From NCBI GenBank assembly GCA_001516045.1, contig LOEW01000145.1:1-36270 (forward strand): a stretch of 36,270 nt of DNA. The letters are read 5' to 3'. Under the pieces are notes generated by a model. The model saw only the letters and a list, made by a program, of their open reading frames with translations. It was not told the origin of the DNA and did not search any database. Position numbers and translations under genes: made by a program. Each line of letters opens with the position of its first letter. Position 1 is the stretch's first letter. Origin of the DNA: Desulfosporosinus sp. BRH_c37. GTDB lineage: Bacteria > Bacillota > Desulfitobacteriia > Desulfitobacteriales > Desulfitobacteriaceae. Below, one piece after another: positions 7,679 to 17,309 of the stretch.

Positions 7679-7749
7679 TTTTGATGAATGAAGTAGGGAG
7701 GAATGGGAATAATGAATTAATGATGTAAAAAAATAGACGGAGACGAAGA

Positions 7750-10700
7750 ATGAAGTTATTTACACGATACATTGCAAAGGATAAACCATACAAAGATATT
7801 GTCTTAAACAGGGAAGACCTGCTTAGTCATGCCGAAGAGATTGCTCGGTTACATGCACACCAGGAAACTAGTCTACCAAAACGAACCTTATTACCAAGGA
7901 TCAAAAAGAATATTAAGTTTTTAGAGCAGGCTTACCGAGATATTGTGGAGTATTCAACTCGGACACAGGAAGTTTTGCCGGCTACGGAATGGTTATTAGA
8001 CAACTTTTATAGTTTAAAAGGCATAAGAGAGGAAATTCAGAAAAATCTCCCTTATAAATTTGAGCGCCAATTGCCAAGAAATGCTAGTGGGGATTTTCTA
8101 GGATACCCACGGATTTACGGGTTATTAGTGGAACTCATTGAACATACGGATAGTCAATTGCAAAGTGACACGCTCAAAGCCTTTATTAATGCTTATCAAG
8201 TTCAAGTGCCTTTGTCGAGTGGAGAACTATGGGCTATTCCAATTATGTTGAGAATTGTCCTTCTGGAAAATATTCGCAGGTTAACAGAACAAATCCTTTT
8301 CACCCAAGCGGAAAGAGAAGCTGCGGATCAATGGGTGATGCCCTTACTGGAAGCTGAGCACGGACCTGACGAATGGGAAGGAATACTAAGAAATCTTACT
8401 GCCCAAGAGGAATATTCCTCGGCTTATGCAGAACAGCTGCTCAAACGTCTAAGGGATCTTGGCGTCGACGCTGCACCGCTGTTACACTGGGTTGATCGAG
8501 TGGTCGCAAAGCAAGACACAACGATTGAAGAATTGGCAATACTCGAGCGTCAACGACAGTCTATGTACCAAGTTTCTATGGGTCATGCTATTTTGAGTAT
8601 CCATTTTGTCATAGCCGAAGATTGGCCTCGTTTTTTTGAAGAAGTTAGTTTGGTGGAACGTGAATTTCAAAAGGATCCAAGTCGTGTTTATAGCCAAATG
8701 GACTTTCATTCAAGAGATGCCTATCGGCATCAGGTGGAAAAAATTGCTCGCCGTTTTAAAGTTTCAGAATTGGCCGTGGCCAGAAAAGTGTTATCTAGAT
8801 CGCTCAGGGCACATGAGCAAGAGGAAAACGTATCCTCACATGTGGGGTATGATTTAATAGGACCTGGACGAGTTGAACTTGAACGGGAAGTACAACAAGA
8901 CTTTGGAGAGTCCCGGAACCTAGCAAGTAAGCTTCGTCGATTGATTCGGAAGAAGCCTGTTCTATACTATTTTGGAAGCATGCTTATCGGCATAGGAGGC
9001 CTAAGTGCTTGGGCATTATCGTATGCCCTACAATTGACTCCACTCTCTTTAAATTATGTTTTTATAGTTACAGCACTTTTAGTTTGGGCGAGTAGTTTGG
9101 TAATACCGTTGGTGAATTGGATCGCTTCAGTACTTTTTCGTCCCACTTTTCTGCCTAAATTAGAGTTGAGGGACGGGATTCCTCAGGAATTGCGGACTAT
9201 GGTTGCTGTGCCAACCCTTTTAACAAGTGCCGGCAGGGTTAATGAGCTGATTGGACAAATTGAGGTTTATTATCTTGCCAATAAAGATGACAATTTGCAT
9301 TTTGCGTTACTGGGGGATTTCGCTGATGCCTCCTCCGAGATCGTTCAAGGCGATGAGGAGATTATTGCGGCCGCCACCGTGGCCATCGAGAATCTTAATA
9401 ACAAGTATGGGCCATCTAGATTTTACTTCTTTCATCGCAAGCGGATTTATAATGCTTCTGAAGGCGTCTGGATGGGCTGGGAAAGAAAGCGTGGTAAACT
9501 GGTAGAATTTAATTGCCTTTTACGCCAAGATGGAGAAACAAGTTATGAGGTTCAAATTGGTGAATTATCAAACCTGTCAACTTTTCGTTATGTTATTACG
9601 CTTGATGCTGACACCCAGTTACCACAGGGGACTGCTAAACAACTAATTGGAACTCTCGCCCACCCTCTACATGCTCCGAAGTTGAGTGAGGATGGGAAAC
9701 GGGTGGTGCAAGGGTATGGGATACTTCAACCGCGGGTTGGGGTTTCAATTTTGAGTGCAGGGGCGTCAAAATTTGCCCGTATCTTTTCAGGTAGAGTCGG
9801 AGTTGATCCTTATACAACGGCGGTATCGGACGTTTATCAAGACTTATTTGGAGAAGGGATATTTACAGGGAAGGGAATCTATGATGTTTCTGTCTTCCAT
9901 CAGGTGACACACAAGGCCTTTCCAGAAAACACTATTCTCAGCCATGATTTGATCGAGGGATTATTCGCTAGAGCAGGCCTTGTAACGGACGTAGAGCTGG
10001 TCGATGGTTATCCTGCCAGCTATCTTGCTTATATGCGGCGACAACACCGCTGGGTCAGGGGGGATTGGCAGTTGTTGCCGTGGCTATTTAAGCCTATCCC
10101 TTTTGTTTCACGCTGGAAAATCTTCGATAATTTGAGGAGAAGTTTAGAAGCTCCGGCACAGTTACTACTTCTTATGTTAGCATTCACGTTCACGGTACCT
10201 TCTAGGGGTCCCTTGCTATGGGTAGGGATAATATGCTTGAGTTTAATTTGGCCAATGGTTTTATGTATGCTTAGTAGACTTTTTGTCAAAGGAACTGAAA
10301 GGGGAAACCTTGGCCAAGATATCTTGACCTTGGCAATTCAATTTGCGCTTCAATTAGTGTTTCTCCCCTACCAGGCATTAATGATGCTCGATGCGATTCT
10401 ACGTAGCGTATATCGACAGTTTGTTTCACATCGACACTTATTGGAATGGGAAACTGCAGCAGATACGGAGAAACGTTTAGATGTCAGCATCAGAACGATG
10501 TTTAGGACGATGTGGTCAGTAATCCTCTTTATTATGTTAGCTGTCTTGACAATTAGATATTTTTTTCCAACCAAATTAGTGCCATTTGTCCCACTGGGGT
10601 TAGTTTGGGCGTCTTCACTTTGGGTTGCTTATCGTGTGAGCCTGCCCAATAAACATGAAAAAGAAATACTCTCGTTTTCAGAACAGCTTGTTATACGCCG

Positions 10701-13700
10701 CTTTGCCAGAAAAATATGGGCTTTTTTTGAAGAGTTTGTCTGCTTTGAAGACAACTGGCTTCCTCCAGATAATGTTCAAATCGATCCACCGAACGGCGTT
10801 GCCCATCGGACTTCCCCCACAAACATAGGACTAGCCTTACTAGCGAATTTGTCGGCCAGGGATTTCGGGTACATTACGTTAGAAAATACTCACGAGCGAA
10901 TTGAACACACGCTCCATACTCTTGAGGGTCTAGAGCACTGGAAGGGGCATCTTTACAATTGGTACGATACGCAAAGTCTTATACCCTTAGAGCCGCGTTT
11001 TGTATCAACCGTCGATAGTGGGAATTTTGTGCTTTATTTATTGACGTTAAAATCAGGACTTGCCGAAATCATTGAAGATAAACCGCTTTTTAATCTGCAA
11101 TTTGCCCTGGGCCTCAAGGATACTTATAACTTATTGATTGAGGCGGTTGGCAAAGATACTTATCTGGAACTTAATGACTTCGAGCTGTCACTTGATCATA
11201 TTCTGAGTTCAGATGAGTCGTGGAATTTACAGAGCTGGATGAAGCTATTGTCCCTGTGGCCAGCGCAAATTTTAGATCATGAATTGAGCCAAGAAGGTGT
11301 ATATTGGGCACGTCGTCTAGATGCGATGATTCGATCCTTTCGTCAAGAGACGGAAGTTTTCTACCCCTGGGTTAGCGACTCTAAACACATTGAAACTCAT
11401 ACACTCCTTAACTCGCAGCTTTTTAGAACGTCTAGTTTGCGTGAACTCGCTAAGTGCTATGAGGATGGATTAAAGGAAGGCGGCGGTTTCTCCCCTGAGC
11501 TAAGGGGGACGATCCAGCTAGCGCTTAAGAAGATTCAGGATAATATTCTTAGGTCAGAGCAATTGCAGCAACGACTTGAGGCGCTGGCAATGGCAACGGA
11601 TTTCTGCCCTCTGTTTGACGAAACACGTCAACTATTTTCGATTGGCTACCATGTTGCAGAAAATGTGCTTGATAAATCCTATTATGACTTATTGGCTTCG
11701 GAGGCTCGTCAGGCGAGCTTTGTTGCTATAGCCAAAGGGGATGTACCCCACAGTCATTGGTTCAAGCTCGGACGTTCTTTGACACTGGCTAAAGGAAACC
11801 GGAGTTTAGTCTCCTGGAGTGGAACAATGTTCGAATTCCTTATGCCGCTCTTGGTCATGCGGAATTATGAAGGGACACTGCTCGACGAAACTTATCGTTC
11901 CGTTGTAGAGGTACAAAGGAAGTATGGCCTGGAATTGGGCGTACCTTGGGGGATATCTGAGTCAGGATTTTATGCCTTTGATCCTCAGCTTAATTATCAA
12001 TATAAAGCCTTCGGGGTTCCGGGACTTGGTCTTAAACGGGGGTTAATTCAAGATCAGGTGATTGCGCCGTATGCGAGTTTTTTAGCCTTAATGGTATCTC
12101 CACGTGAGGCCCTACTAAATATTTCAACGATGGAACAAAGGGGTTTTGCAGGACGCTATGGGTTATATGAAGCGGCTGACTTTACCCCTGAACGTATCCC
12201 AACTGGGCGTGCATTTATGCTGATCCAGAGTTTTATGACTCATCATCAAGGTATGAGTTTCTTAGCGATTGACAATGTCTTACATGAAAATATCATGCCG
12301 AAACGTTTCCACAACGAAGCCTTGATTAAGTCCACAGAGCTACTACTCCAAGAACGCTTACCTGAGTCCACCCCTGCTCAACCTCAACTAGAAGGGGAGC
12401 ATGTTGTGACAGAACACCAAGTAAAGGGTGTCGATTCGGAAAAAAATCAGTATATTTTCATGAACACTGCCAAGAGTCCTATCCCTGTCACACACTGTAT
12501 TTCCAATGGACAGTATTCTGTCATGCTGACGAATTCTGGGGCAGGATTTAGTCGTTTTAGGGAGATTAGCCTCTCTCGCTGGCGAGAAGACGTTACGCGG
12601 GATGCCTGGGGCATGTATTTTTATATTCAAAACTTGAATTCCGGTGACGTATGGTCCGCAACGCACCAACCTTGTCGGAATTCCGGTGAGGACTATAAGG
12701 TAACCTATGCACCGGATCGGGTTGAGTTCTTTCGGAAGGACGGTAACCTTACAACCCGTACTGAAGTGGTCGTATCCCCTGAAGACCCAGCGGAGATGCG
12801 CCGCATTTCTTTGACAAATCACAGTAAGCATGACCGGATTGTGGAAGTCACTAGCTATTTTGAAGTGGTTTTGGCTAGGCTAAGTGAAGATTTAGCCCAT
12901 CCAGCGTTTGGCAATCTCTTTATTCAAACCGAATTTATGCATGAGGCCTTGTTGGCGTCCCGCAGACCACGTAGTGAAAATCAGGCTCAGTTATGGCTCA
13001 TGCACACAGTTGCGACGGAGGGAGAAAAAGTGGGTTCACTTCAATATGAGACGGACCGCGCACGTTTTATTGGACGGGGGAGAAGCCTTGCTGAGCCTCA
13101 AGCGTTAGATGCGAATCACCCCTTGTCTAATACAGTTGGAGCGGTGTTGGATCCCATGATGAGCCTACGTCAGCGGGTTAGGATTGGCCCAGGGGAAACC
13201 GTTCGGGTCTCCTTCTCCATTGGATACGCGGAGAATCGGGAGGAGATAATCCGTATTGCCGAAAAGTACCGGGATCCACTCGCAGTTAATAGAGCGTTTG
13301 AGCTGGCCTGGACACATAGTAAAATGGAGCTTCGCCATCTGAATTTGACGGCGGCACAGGCTAATGAGGGGTTAAGCCTCGGTGGTCATTTGCTTTATCT
13401 TAGCCCTTGCCGTAGAGATGTGGCAGAATCCATTGAGCATAATCGTAAAGGGCAGTCTTCCCTATGGCCATATGCTATTTCAGGAGATCTTCCCATCGTC
13501 CTTGTTCGAGTGAAAGATGCTGAAAATTTGGATTTGGTGAGACGACTATTAACGATCCATGAATACTGGAGACTAAAAGGACTGTTTGCAGATCTTGTCA
13601 TTCTCAATGAAGATGAGAGCGGATATGTTCAGGCCTTCCAGGACACCCTAAGAGATTTAATTTCCATGGGGCATGCCCGAGATCTATTAAATCAGTCAGG

Positions 13701-16356
13701 CGGAGTTTTTCTCCTCCAAAAAGGTCATGTTCACCCAGATGATATCATGCTTCTCTGTGCAGTGGCTCGTATGATTTTTAGTGGGGATGGAGGATCGTGT
13801 TCCGTTCAATTGCGAAAGAAAGGGAAGGTTATTTTCACCGGTGTTGAGCATCACGCAACGGATACTCAAGAAAAGACCCAAGATCAACCATTCAAAATTG
13901 TCCAGGAAAGGATCAGTGAGCTTCGTGTAGAGACACCAGATCAAGCAAATGCTCAACTGCAATTTGCTAATGGATACGGTGGGTTTAGCGAAGATGGCAA
14001 AGAGTATATTATCGAACTGAAGGAAGGTATGAACACTCCCCTGCCCTGGATCAATGTCATTGCCAATTCCAAGTTTGGTTTTCAAGTTTCTGAAGCAGGT
14101 GCAGGGTATACCTGGTCGCTCAACAGTAGAGAATACAAGCTCACTCCATGGTCAAATGATCCCATTCTCGATCCTTCGGGGGAAGCCTTATACCTGCGTG
14201 ATGAAAAAACCGGCGAAGCTTGGTCAGTTACAGCTAATCCTAAACGTGAAAAGGGTTCCTATACGATACGGCATGGCCAAGGATATTCAATATTCGAGCA
14301 TAACAGTCATGGTTTGCAGCAAACTCTACGTCTTTTTGTCCCGCTGGATGAGCCTGCAAAGATCATCGAATTAATGATTACTAACTTGACGGATCATACT
14401 TCACAATTAAGTGCCATCTACTATGTTGAATGGGTAATGGGCGTAGCTCGTGAGCAGACTGCTCCGTATCTGGTGACTAACTATGATGGAGAACGAGGCA
14501 TCTTTTATACTCGTAACACGTTTCAAGAAGAATTTGCAGGTAGGATAGGGTTTTTGACTGTTTTAGGAGCTCCAGTATCAAGTTATACTGGGGACCGCTC
14601 TGAATTTATTGGACGTAACGCAACGATGGAAGATCCCAAGGGATTAAAGCTGGATCTATTCTCAGAAACACTCGGAGCCGGGCTTGATCCATGTTGTGCT
14701 CTGCAACTCAAATTTTCCTTAGCTCCTGGGGAGTCCAAGACCATCACTTTTTTACTGGGTGAAACTGATAGCCGTCAAAAGACCGAGGAAATTGTATCTT
14801 CTTTTGGACACCCCGAAAAGATTACTGAGGCTTTTGAGGAAGTCAAGAGGTATTGGGACGAGTTGCTGGGAAACGTTCAAGTTTACACGCCAGACCCCTC
14901 GATGAATTTGCTCCTAAATCGCTGGCTGCTCTATCAGACACTAGTCTGCCGCATATGGGCTCGTTCAGCGTTTTATCAGTCAGGGGGTGCCTATGGTTTC
15001 AGGGATCAACTTCAGGATGTAATGGCTCTTGTCTATACGACTCCTGAGACTACTCGTGAACAAATAATTCTTCATTGTGCCCATCAATTTTTAGAAGGGG
15101 ATGTACAACATTGGTGGCACGCAGGCAAAGGTAAAGGAATACGAACGAAATTCTCAGATGATTTGTTATGGTTACCTTACGTAACAACCTATTATATTGA
15201 ACGCACAGGGGACGAAGGGGTTCTGGATGAATCAAATACTTTCCTTGAAGATCAGTCCCTAAAAGAGGATGAAGATGAACGTTATTCCATTCCCAAAATT
15301 TCAAAGGAGCAGGGGAATGTGTATGAGCATTGTATCCGTGCAATCGAAAGAGGGCTGCATTTTGGTGAACACGGGTTACCCTTGATTGGCTCGGGAGACT
15401 GGAATGATGGATTTAGCCGAATTGGCGTCAAAGGAAAAGGTGAGAGTGTGTGGCTCGGATGGTTTTTGTACCTAGTTTTGACGCGTTTTGCAGGCCTATG
15501 TGATATACGTCAGGATCTTGAGAGGGGAGCGCGGTATCGACGTATAGCGGAGGAGCTTCAACAAAATATGGAGCAACATGGCTGGGATGGCGGCTGGTAC
15601 CGGCGTGCGTATTTTGATGATGGAACACCCTTAGGATCTTCGCTAAACACGGAATGTCAAATTGATGCTCTCGCCCAGTCTTGGGCAGTACTTTCCGGGG
15701 CAGCCAAGCCAACTCGGGCCAGAGACGCTATGCTAGCCTTAGAACACTACTTATGGCGCAAAGAAGATGGGGTTCTCCTTTTACTTACCCCACCCTTTGA
15801 CAAGTCTCTGCCCGATCCTGGATACATTCAGGGCTATGTTCCTGGGGTCCGTGAAAACGGTGGACAATATACGCACGCAGCAACTTGGACGATTTTAGCT
15901 TACACAAGTTTGGGAGAAGGGGACAAGGCTGCAGAGCTATTCCAAATGTTAAGCCCCATCCATCATGCCCGTACGGAACATGAAGTAAATCGCTACAAGG
16001 TTGAACCCTATGTTATGGCGGCAGATGTTTATGCCACGTACCCACATGTGGGACGGGGAGGATGGACGTGGTATACTGGAGCTGCTGGGTGGATGTATCA
16101 GGCAGGGCTTGAGGGGATTTTAGGTTTTACACGTCAAGGGGATAAATTGGTATTAAAGCCTTGTATTCCAAGCCGTTGGCCAAGTTATCAATTAACATAT
16201 CAGTATAAAACGACGAAATATGAGATTTTTGTTGAGAATCCAATGAGTAGAATGACTGGGTGCGAAAGGATCACGTTGGATGAAGAGGTGTTACAGGAAC
16301 CAGCCATTTTGTTAAAGGATGACGGTCAAATCCATACGGTTCGTTTGACACTGTAA
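7750..16356 (+). CDS. cyclic beta-1,2-glucan synthase-type protein (GT84-glycoamylase-GH94)
   Basis: A single 2868-residue frame starts at ATG 7750, with GGAG 7 bases upstream. In order: a helical N-terminal region (1-400), membrane helices (about 404-470), a GT84 glucosyltransferase with DADTQLP (619-625) and RQHRW (764-768), and more membrane helices (about 803-965). Then come a glycoamylase-like module with VPWGISESGFYAFDP (from 1398), two carbohydrate-binding beta modules and a C-terminal GH94 phosphorylase-like barrel. The barrel carries GFRDQLQD (D2423 at the end) and GSGDWNDG (2547-2554), the motif holding the general acid of cellobiose phosphorylases. Size and order match NdvB/Cgs, which make and length-trim cyclic beta-1,2-glucan from UDP-glucose at the inner membrane. 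Products in Firmicutes are poorly characterised. No frameshift is seen. A methyltransferase follows. Confidence 0.92.
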   Translation: MKLFTRYIAKDKPYKDIVLNREDLLSHAEEIARLHAHQETSLPKRTLLPRIKKNIKFLEQAYRDIVEYSTRTQEVLPATEWLLDNFYSLKGIREEIQKNLPYKFERQLPRNASGDFLGYPRIYGLLVELIEHTDSQLQSDTLKAFINAYQVQVPLSSGELWAIPIMLRIVLLENIRRLTEQILFTQAEREAADQWVMPLLEAEHGPDEWEGILRNLTAQEEYSSAYAEQLLKRLRDLGVDAAPLLHWVDRVVAKQDTTIEELAILERQRQSMYQVSMGHAILSIHFVIAEDWPRFFEEVSLVEREFQKDPSRVYSQMDFHSRDAYRHQVEKIARRFKVSELAVARKVLSRSLRAHEQEENVSSHVGYDLIGPGRVELEREVQQDFGESRNLASKLRRLIRKKPVLYYFGSMLIGIGGLSAWALSYALQLTPLSLNYVFIVTALLVWASSLVIPLVNWIASVLFRPTFLPKLELRDGIPQELRTMVAVPTLLTSAGRVNELIGQIEVYYLANKDDNLHFALLGDFADASSEIVQGDEEIIAAATVAIENLNNKYGPSRFYFFHRKRIYNASEGVWMGWERKRGKLVEFNCLLRQDGETSYEVQIGELSNLSTFRYVITLDADTQLPQGTAKQLIGTLAHPLHAPKLSEDGKRVVQGYGILQPRVGVSILSAGASKFARIFSGRVGVDPYTTAVSDVYQDLFGEGIFTGKGIYDVSVFHQVTHKAFPENTILSHDLIEGLFARAGLVTDVELVDGYPASYLAYMRRQHRWVRGDWQLLPWLFKPIPFVSRWKIFDNLRRSLEAPAQLLLLMLAFTFTVPSRGPLLWVGIICLSLIWPMVLCMLSRLFVKGTERGNLGQDILTLAIQFALQLVFLPYQALMMLDAILRSVYRQFVSHRHLLEWETAADTEKRLDVSIRTMFRTMWSVILFIMLAVLTIRYFFPTKLVPFVPLGLVWASSLWVAYRVSLPNKHEKEILSFSEQLVIRRFARKIWAFFEEFVCFEDNWLPPDNVQIDPPNGVAHRTSPTNIGLALLANLSARDFGYITLENTHERIEHTLHTLEGLEHWKGHLYNWYDTQSLIPLEPRFVSTVDSGNFVLYLLTLKSGLAEIIEDKPLFNLQFALGLKDTYNLLIEAVGKDTYLELNDFELSLDHILSSDESWNLQSWMKLLSLWPAQILDHELSQEGVYWARRLDAMIRSFRQETEVFYPWVSDSKHIETHTLLNSQLFRTSSLRELAKCYEDGLKEGGGFSPELRGTIQLALKKIQDNILRSEQLQQRLEALAMATDFCPLFDETRQLFSIGYHVAENVLDKSYYDLLASEARQASFVAIAKGDVPHSHWFKLGRSLTLAKGNRSLVSWSGTMFEFLMPLLVMRNYEGTLLDETYRSVVEVQRKYGLELGVPWGISESGFYAFDPQLNYQYKAFGVPGLGLKRGLIQDQVIAPYASFLALMVSPREALLNISTMEQRGFAGRYGLYEAADFTPERIPTGRAFMLIQSFMTHHQGMSFLAIDNVLHENIMPKRFHNEALIKSTELLLQERLPESTPAQPQLEGEHVVTEHQVKGVDSEKNQYIFMNTAKSPIPVTHCISNGQYSVMLTNSGAGFSRFREISLSRWREDVTRDAWGMYFYIQNLNSGDVWSATHQPCRNSGEDYKVTYAPDRVEFFRKDGNLTTRTEVVVSPEDPAEMRRISLTNHSKHDRIVEVTSYFEVVLARLSEDLAHPAFGNLFIQTEFMHEALLASRRPRSENQAQLWLMHTVATEGEKVGSLQYETDRARFIGRGRSLAEPQALDANHPLSNTVGAVLDPMMSLRQRVRIGPGETVRVSFSIGYAENREEIIRIAEKYRDPLAVNRAFELAWTHSKMELRHLNLTAAQANEGLSLGGHLLYLSPCRRDVAESIEHNRKGQSSLWPYAISGDLPIVLVRVKDAENLDLVRRLLTIHEYWRLKGLFADLVILNEDESGYVQAFQDTLRDLISMGHARDLLNQSGGVFLLQKGHVHPDDIMLLCAVARMIFSGDGGSCSVQLRKKGKVIFTGVEHHATDTQEKTQDQPFKIVQERISELRVETPDQANAQLQFANGYGGFSEDGKEYIIELKEGMNTPLPWINVIANSKFGFQVSEAGAGYTWSLNSREYKLTPWSNDPILDPSGEALYLRDEKTGEAWSVTANPKREKGSYTIRHGQGYSIFEHNSHGLQQTLRLFVPLDEPAKIIELMITNLTDHTSQLSAIYYVEWVMGVAREQTAPYLVTNYDGERGIFYTRNTFQEEFAGRIGFLTVLGAPVSSYTGDRSEFIGRNATMEDPKGLKLDLFSETLGAGLDPCCALQLKFSLAPGESKTITFLLGETDSRQKTEEIVSSFGHPEKITEAFEEVKRYWDELLGNVQVYTPDPSMNLLLNRWLLYQTLVCRIWARSAFYQSGGAYGFRDQLQDVMALVYTTPETTREQIILHCAHQFLEGDVQHWWHAGKGKGIRTKFSDDLLWLPYVTTYYIERTGDEGVLDESNTFLEDQSLKEDEDERYSIPKISKEQGNVYEHCIRAIERGLHFGEHGLPLIGSGDWNDGFSRIGVKGKGESVWLGWFLYLVLTRFAGLCDIRQDLERGARYRRIAEELQQNMEQHGWDGGWYRRAYFDDGTPLGSSLNTECQIDALAQSWAVLSGAAKPTRARDAMLALEHYLWRKEDGVLLLLTPPFDKSLPDPGYIQGYVPGVRENGGQYTHAATWTILAYTSLGEGDKAAELFQMLSPIHHARTEHEVNRYKVEPYVMAADVYATYPHVGRGGWTWYTGAAGWMYQAGLEGILGFTRQGDKLVLKPCIPSRWPSYQLTYQYKTTKYEIFVENPMSRMTGCERITLDEEVLQEPAILLKDDGQIHTVRLTL

Positions 16357-16428
16357 ACGGTAGACGATAATCGGTGATCTGGTAGGCGTGATTTTAGTTT
16401 CTTATTTCGGGAGGAGAGGAGGAATAGA

Positions 16429-17151
16429 ATGGACTTTTACCGCGCTTTATCAGAATACTATGATGAGATCTTTCCGTTAAAGGGAGCACAAAAAACATTC
16501 TTACATGATTACCTGAACCAGGAATCGCTTAGATCGGTATTGGATATTGGTTGTGGGACTGGAACGTTGGCTTTGGAATTAAGTCAAATAGGTATAAGGG
16601 TACTTGGTGTGGATTTAAGTGAAGAGATGATTGAGATCTCTAGAAAAAAGGCTCATGAAACTGGAAGCACCGCTTCGTTTTCCTTAGCGGATATGCGGGA
16701 CCTCGGTAGTATAACGGAACTATTCGATGGGATAGTTTGCCTTGGAAATACGTTGGCACATGTGTCCGGGGAGGATGAGTTAAGAAAAGTTTTGACTCAA
16801 TTCCGAGAAAAGGGAACCCACCTCTTATTGCAAACCGTAAATTACGATCGGATTATTGCTAAGCAAGTCAAAGAGTTACCCATTATCAAGACCTCACACT
16901 TAATATTTTACCGATTTTATACGTATCGACCGGATGGAAAACTAGATTTTGCTATGAAAATCGAGTTTCCAGGCACGAGGGCGGGTGTCTCAGGGGTTAA
17001 TCTTTTGTTCCCTATAAAAAGCGATCTCCTCAAAAAAGCCTTGCTAGAGACAGGCTGGGAAGTATCCGAGCTGTGGGGAAACTTTGCTAAAGAACCTTGG
17101 ACAGAAGATTCTCCAGCCACTGTTTTGTCCGCAAAACGCATACCTGTGTAG
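16429..17151 (+). CDS. class I SAM-dependent methyltransferase
   Basis: The ATG at 16429 follows a strong GGAGGAGAGGAGG. The 240 residues open with YYDEIFP, and SAM motif I follows as LDIGCGTGTLALEL (glycines 41, 43 and 45). The acidic residue ending the next strand is in VLGVDLSEEM. Motif II/III is around FSLADMRDLG and VCLGNTLAHV. This is the Methyltransf_11/25 type of small-molecule or unassigned methyltransferase, and the substrate cannot be read from sequence. It lies 72 bp after the glucan synthase gene with no terminator between, so the two may be co-transcribed. Whether it acts on a glucan-related substrate is speculation. Confidence 0.88.
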   Translation: MDFYRALSEYYDEIFPLKGAQKTFLHDYLNQESLRSVLDIGCGTGTLALELSQIGIRVLGVDLSEEMIEISRKKAHETGSTASFSLADMRDLGSITELFDGIVCLGNTLAHVSGEDELRKVLTQFREKGTHLLLQTVNYDRIIAKQVKELPIIKTSHLIFYRFYTYRPDGKLDFAMKIEFPGTRAGVSGVNLLFPIKSDLLKKALLETGWEVSELWGNFAKEPWTEDSPATVLSAKRIPV

Positions 17152-17202
17152 TAAATCTGGTAATTTATGATTGCCCCTACGAATCGCTTACTTCAATAGA
17201 AA

Positions 17203-17249
17203 AAGAAGCCAGTAACCTTATTTTAGTTAAGGGTGCTGGCTTCTTGATA
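17203..17249. terminator. bidirectional terminator between convergent genes
   Basis: AAGAAGCCAG and CCTTA pair with TAAGG and CTGGCTTCTT. On the minus strand TTTTTC follows; on the plus strand the tract is TTCTTGATAT. It serves both the methyltransferase and the converging MFS gene. A second 11-bp perfect inverted repeat (GGCAATTCATG, 17254-17264, with 17290-17300) lies next to it. Confidence 0.75.
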
Positions 17250-17309
17250 TAAAGGCAATTCATGTTCATGCATTAGGCAGGGGTAAATTCATGAATTGCC
17301 CTTACTAGG

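Larger units (their letters stand above)
7306..7749. other. 444-bp spacer with heptamer repeats and a hairpin
   Basis: No supported gene. It holds one heptamer cluster at the left in G-rich orientation, two clusters at the right in C-rich orientation, and a terminator-like hairpin between them. The ribosome binding site GGAG (7739-7742) of the glucan synthase gene is at its right end. Confidence 0.8.

Noticed and set aside
12388..12831. 147-codon open frame on the minus strand inside the glucan synthase gene
   Set aside because: It lies entirely inside a well-supported coding region, has no ribosome binding site, and its product resembles nothing and has an atypical composition.
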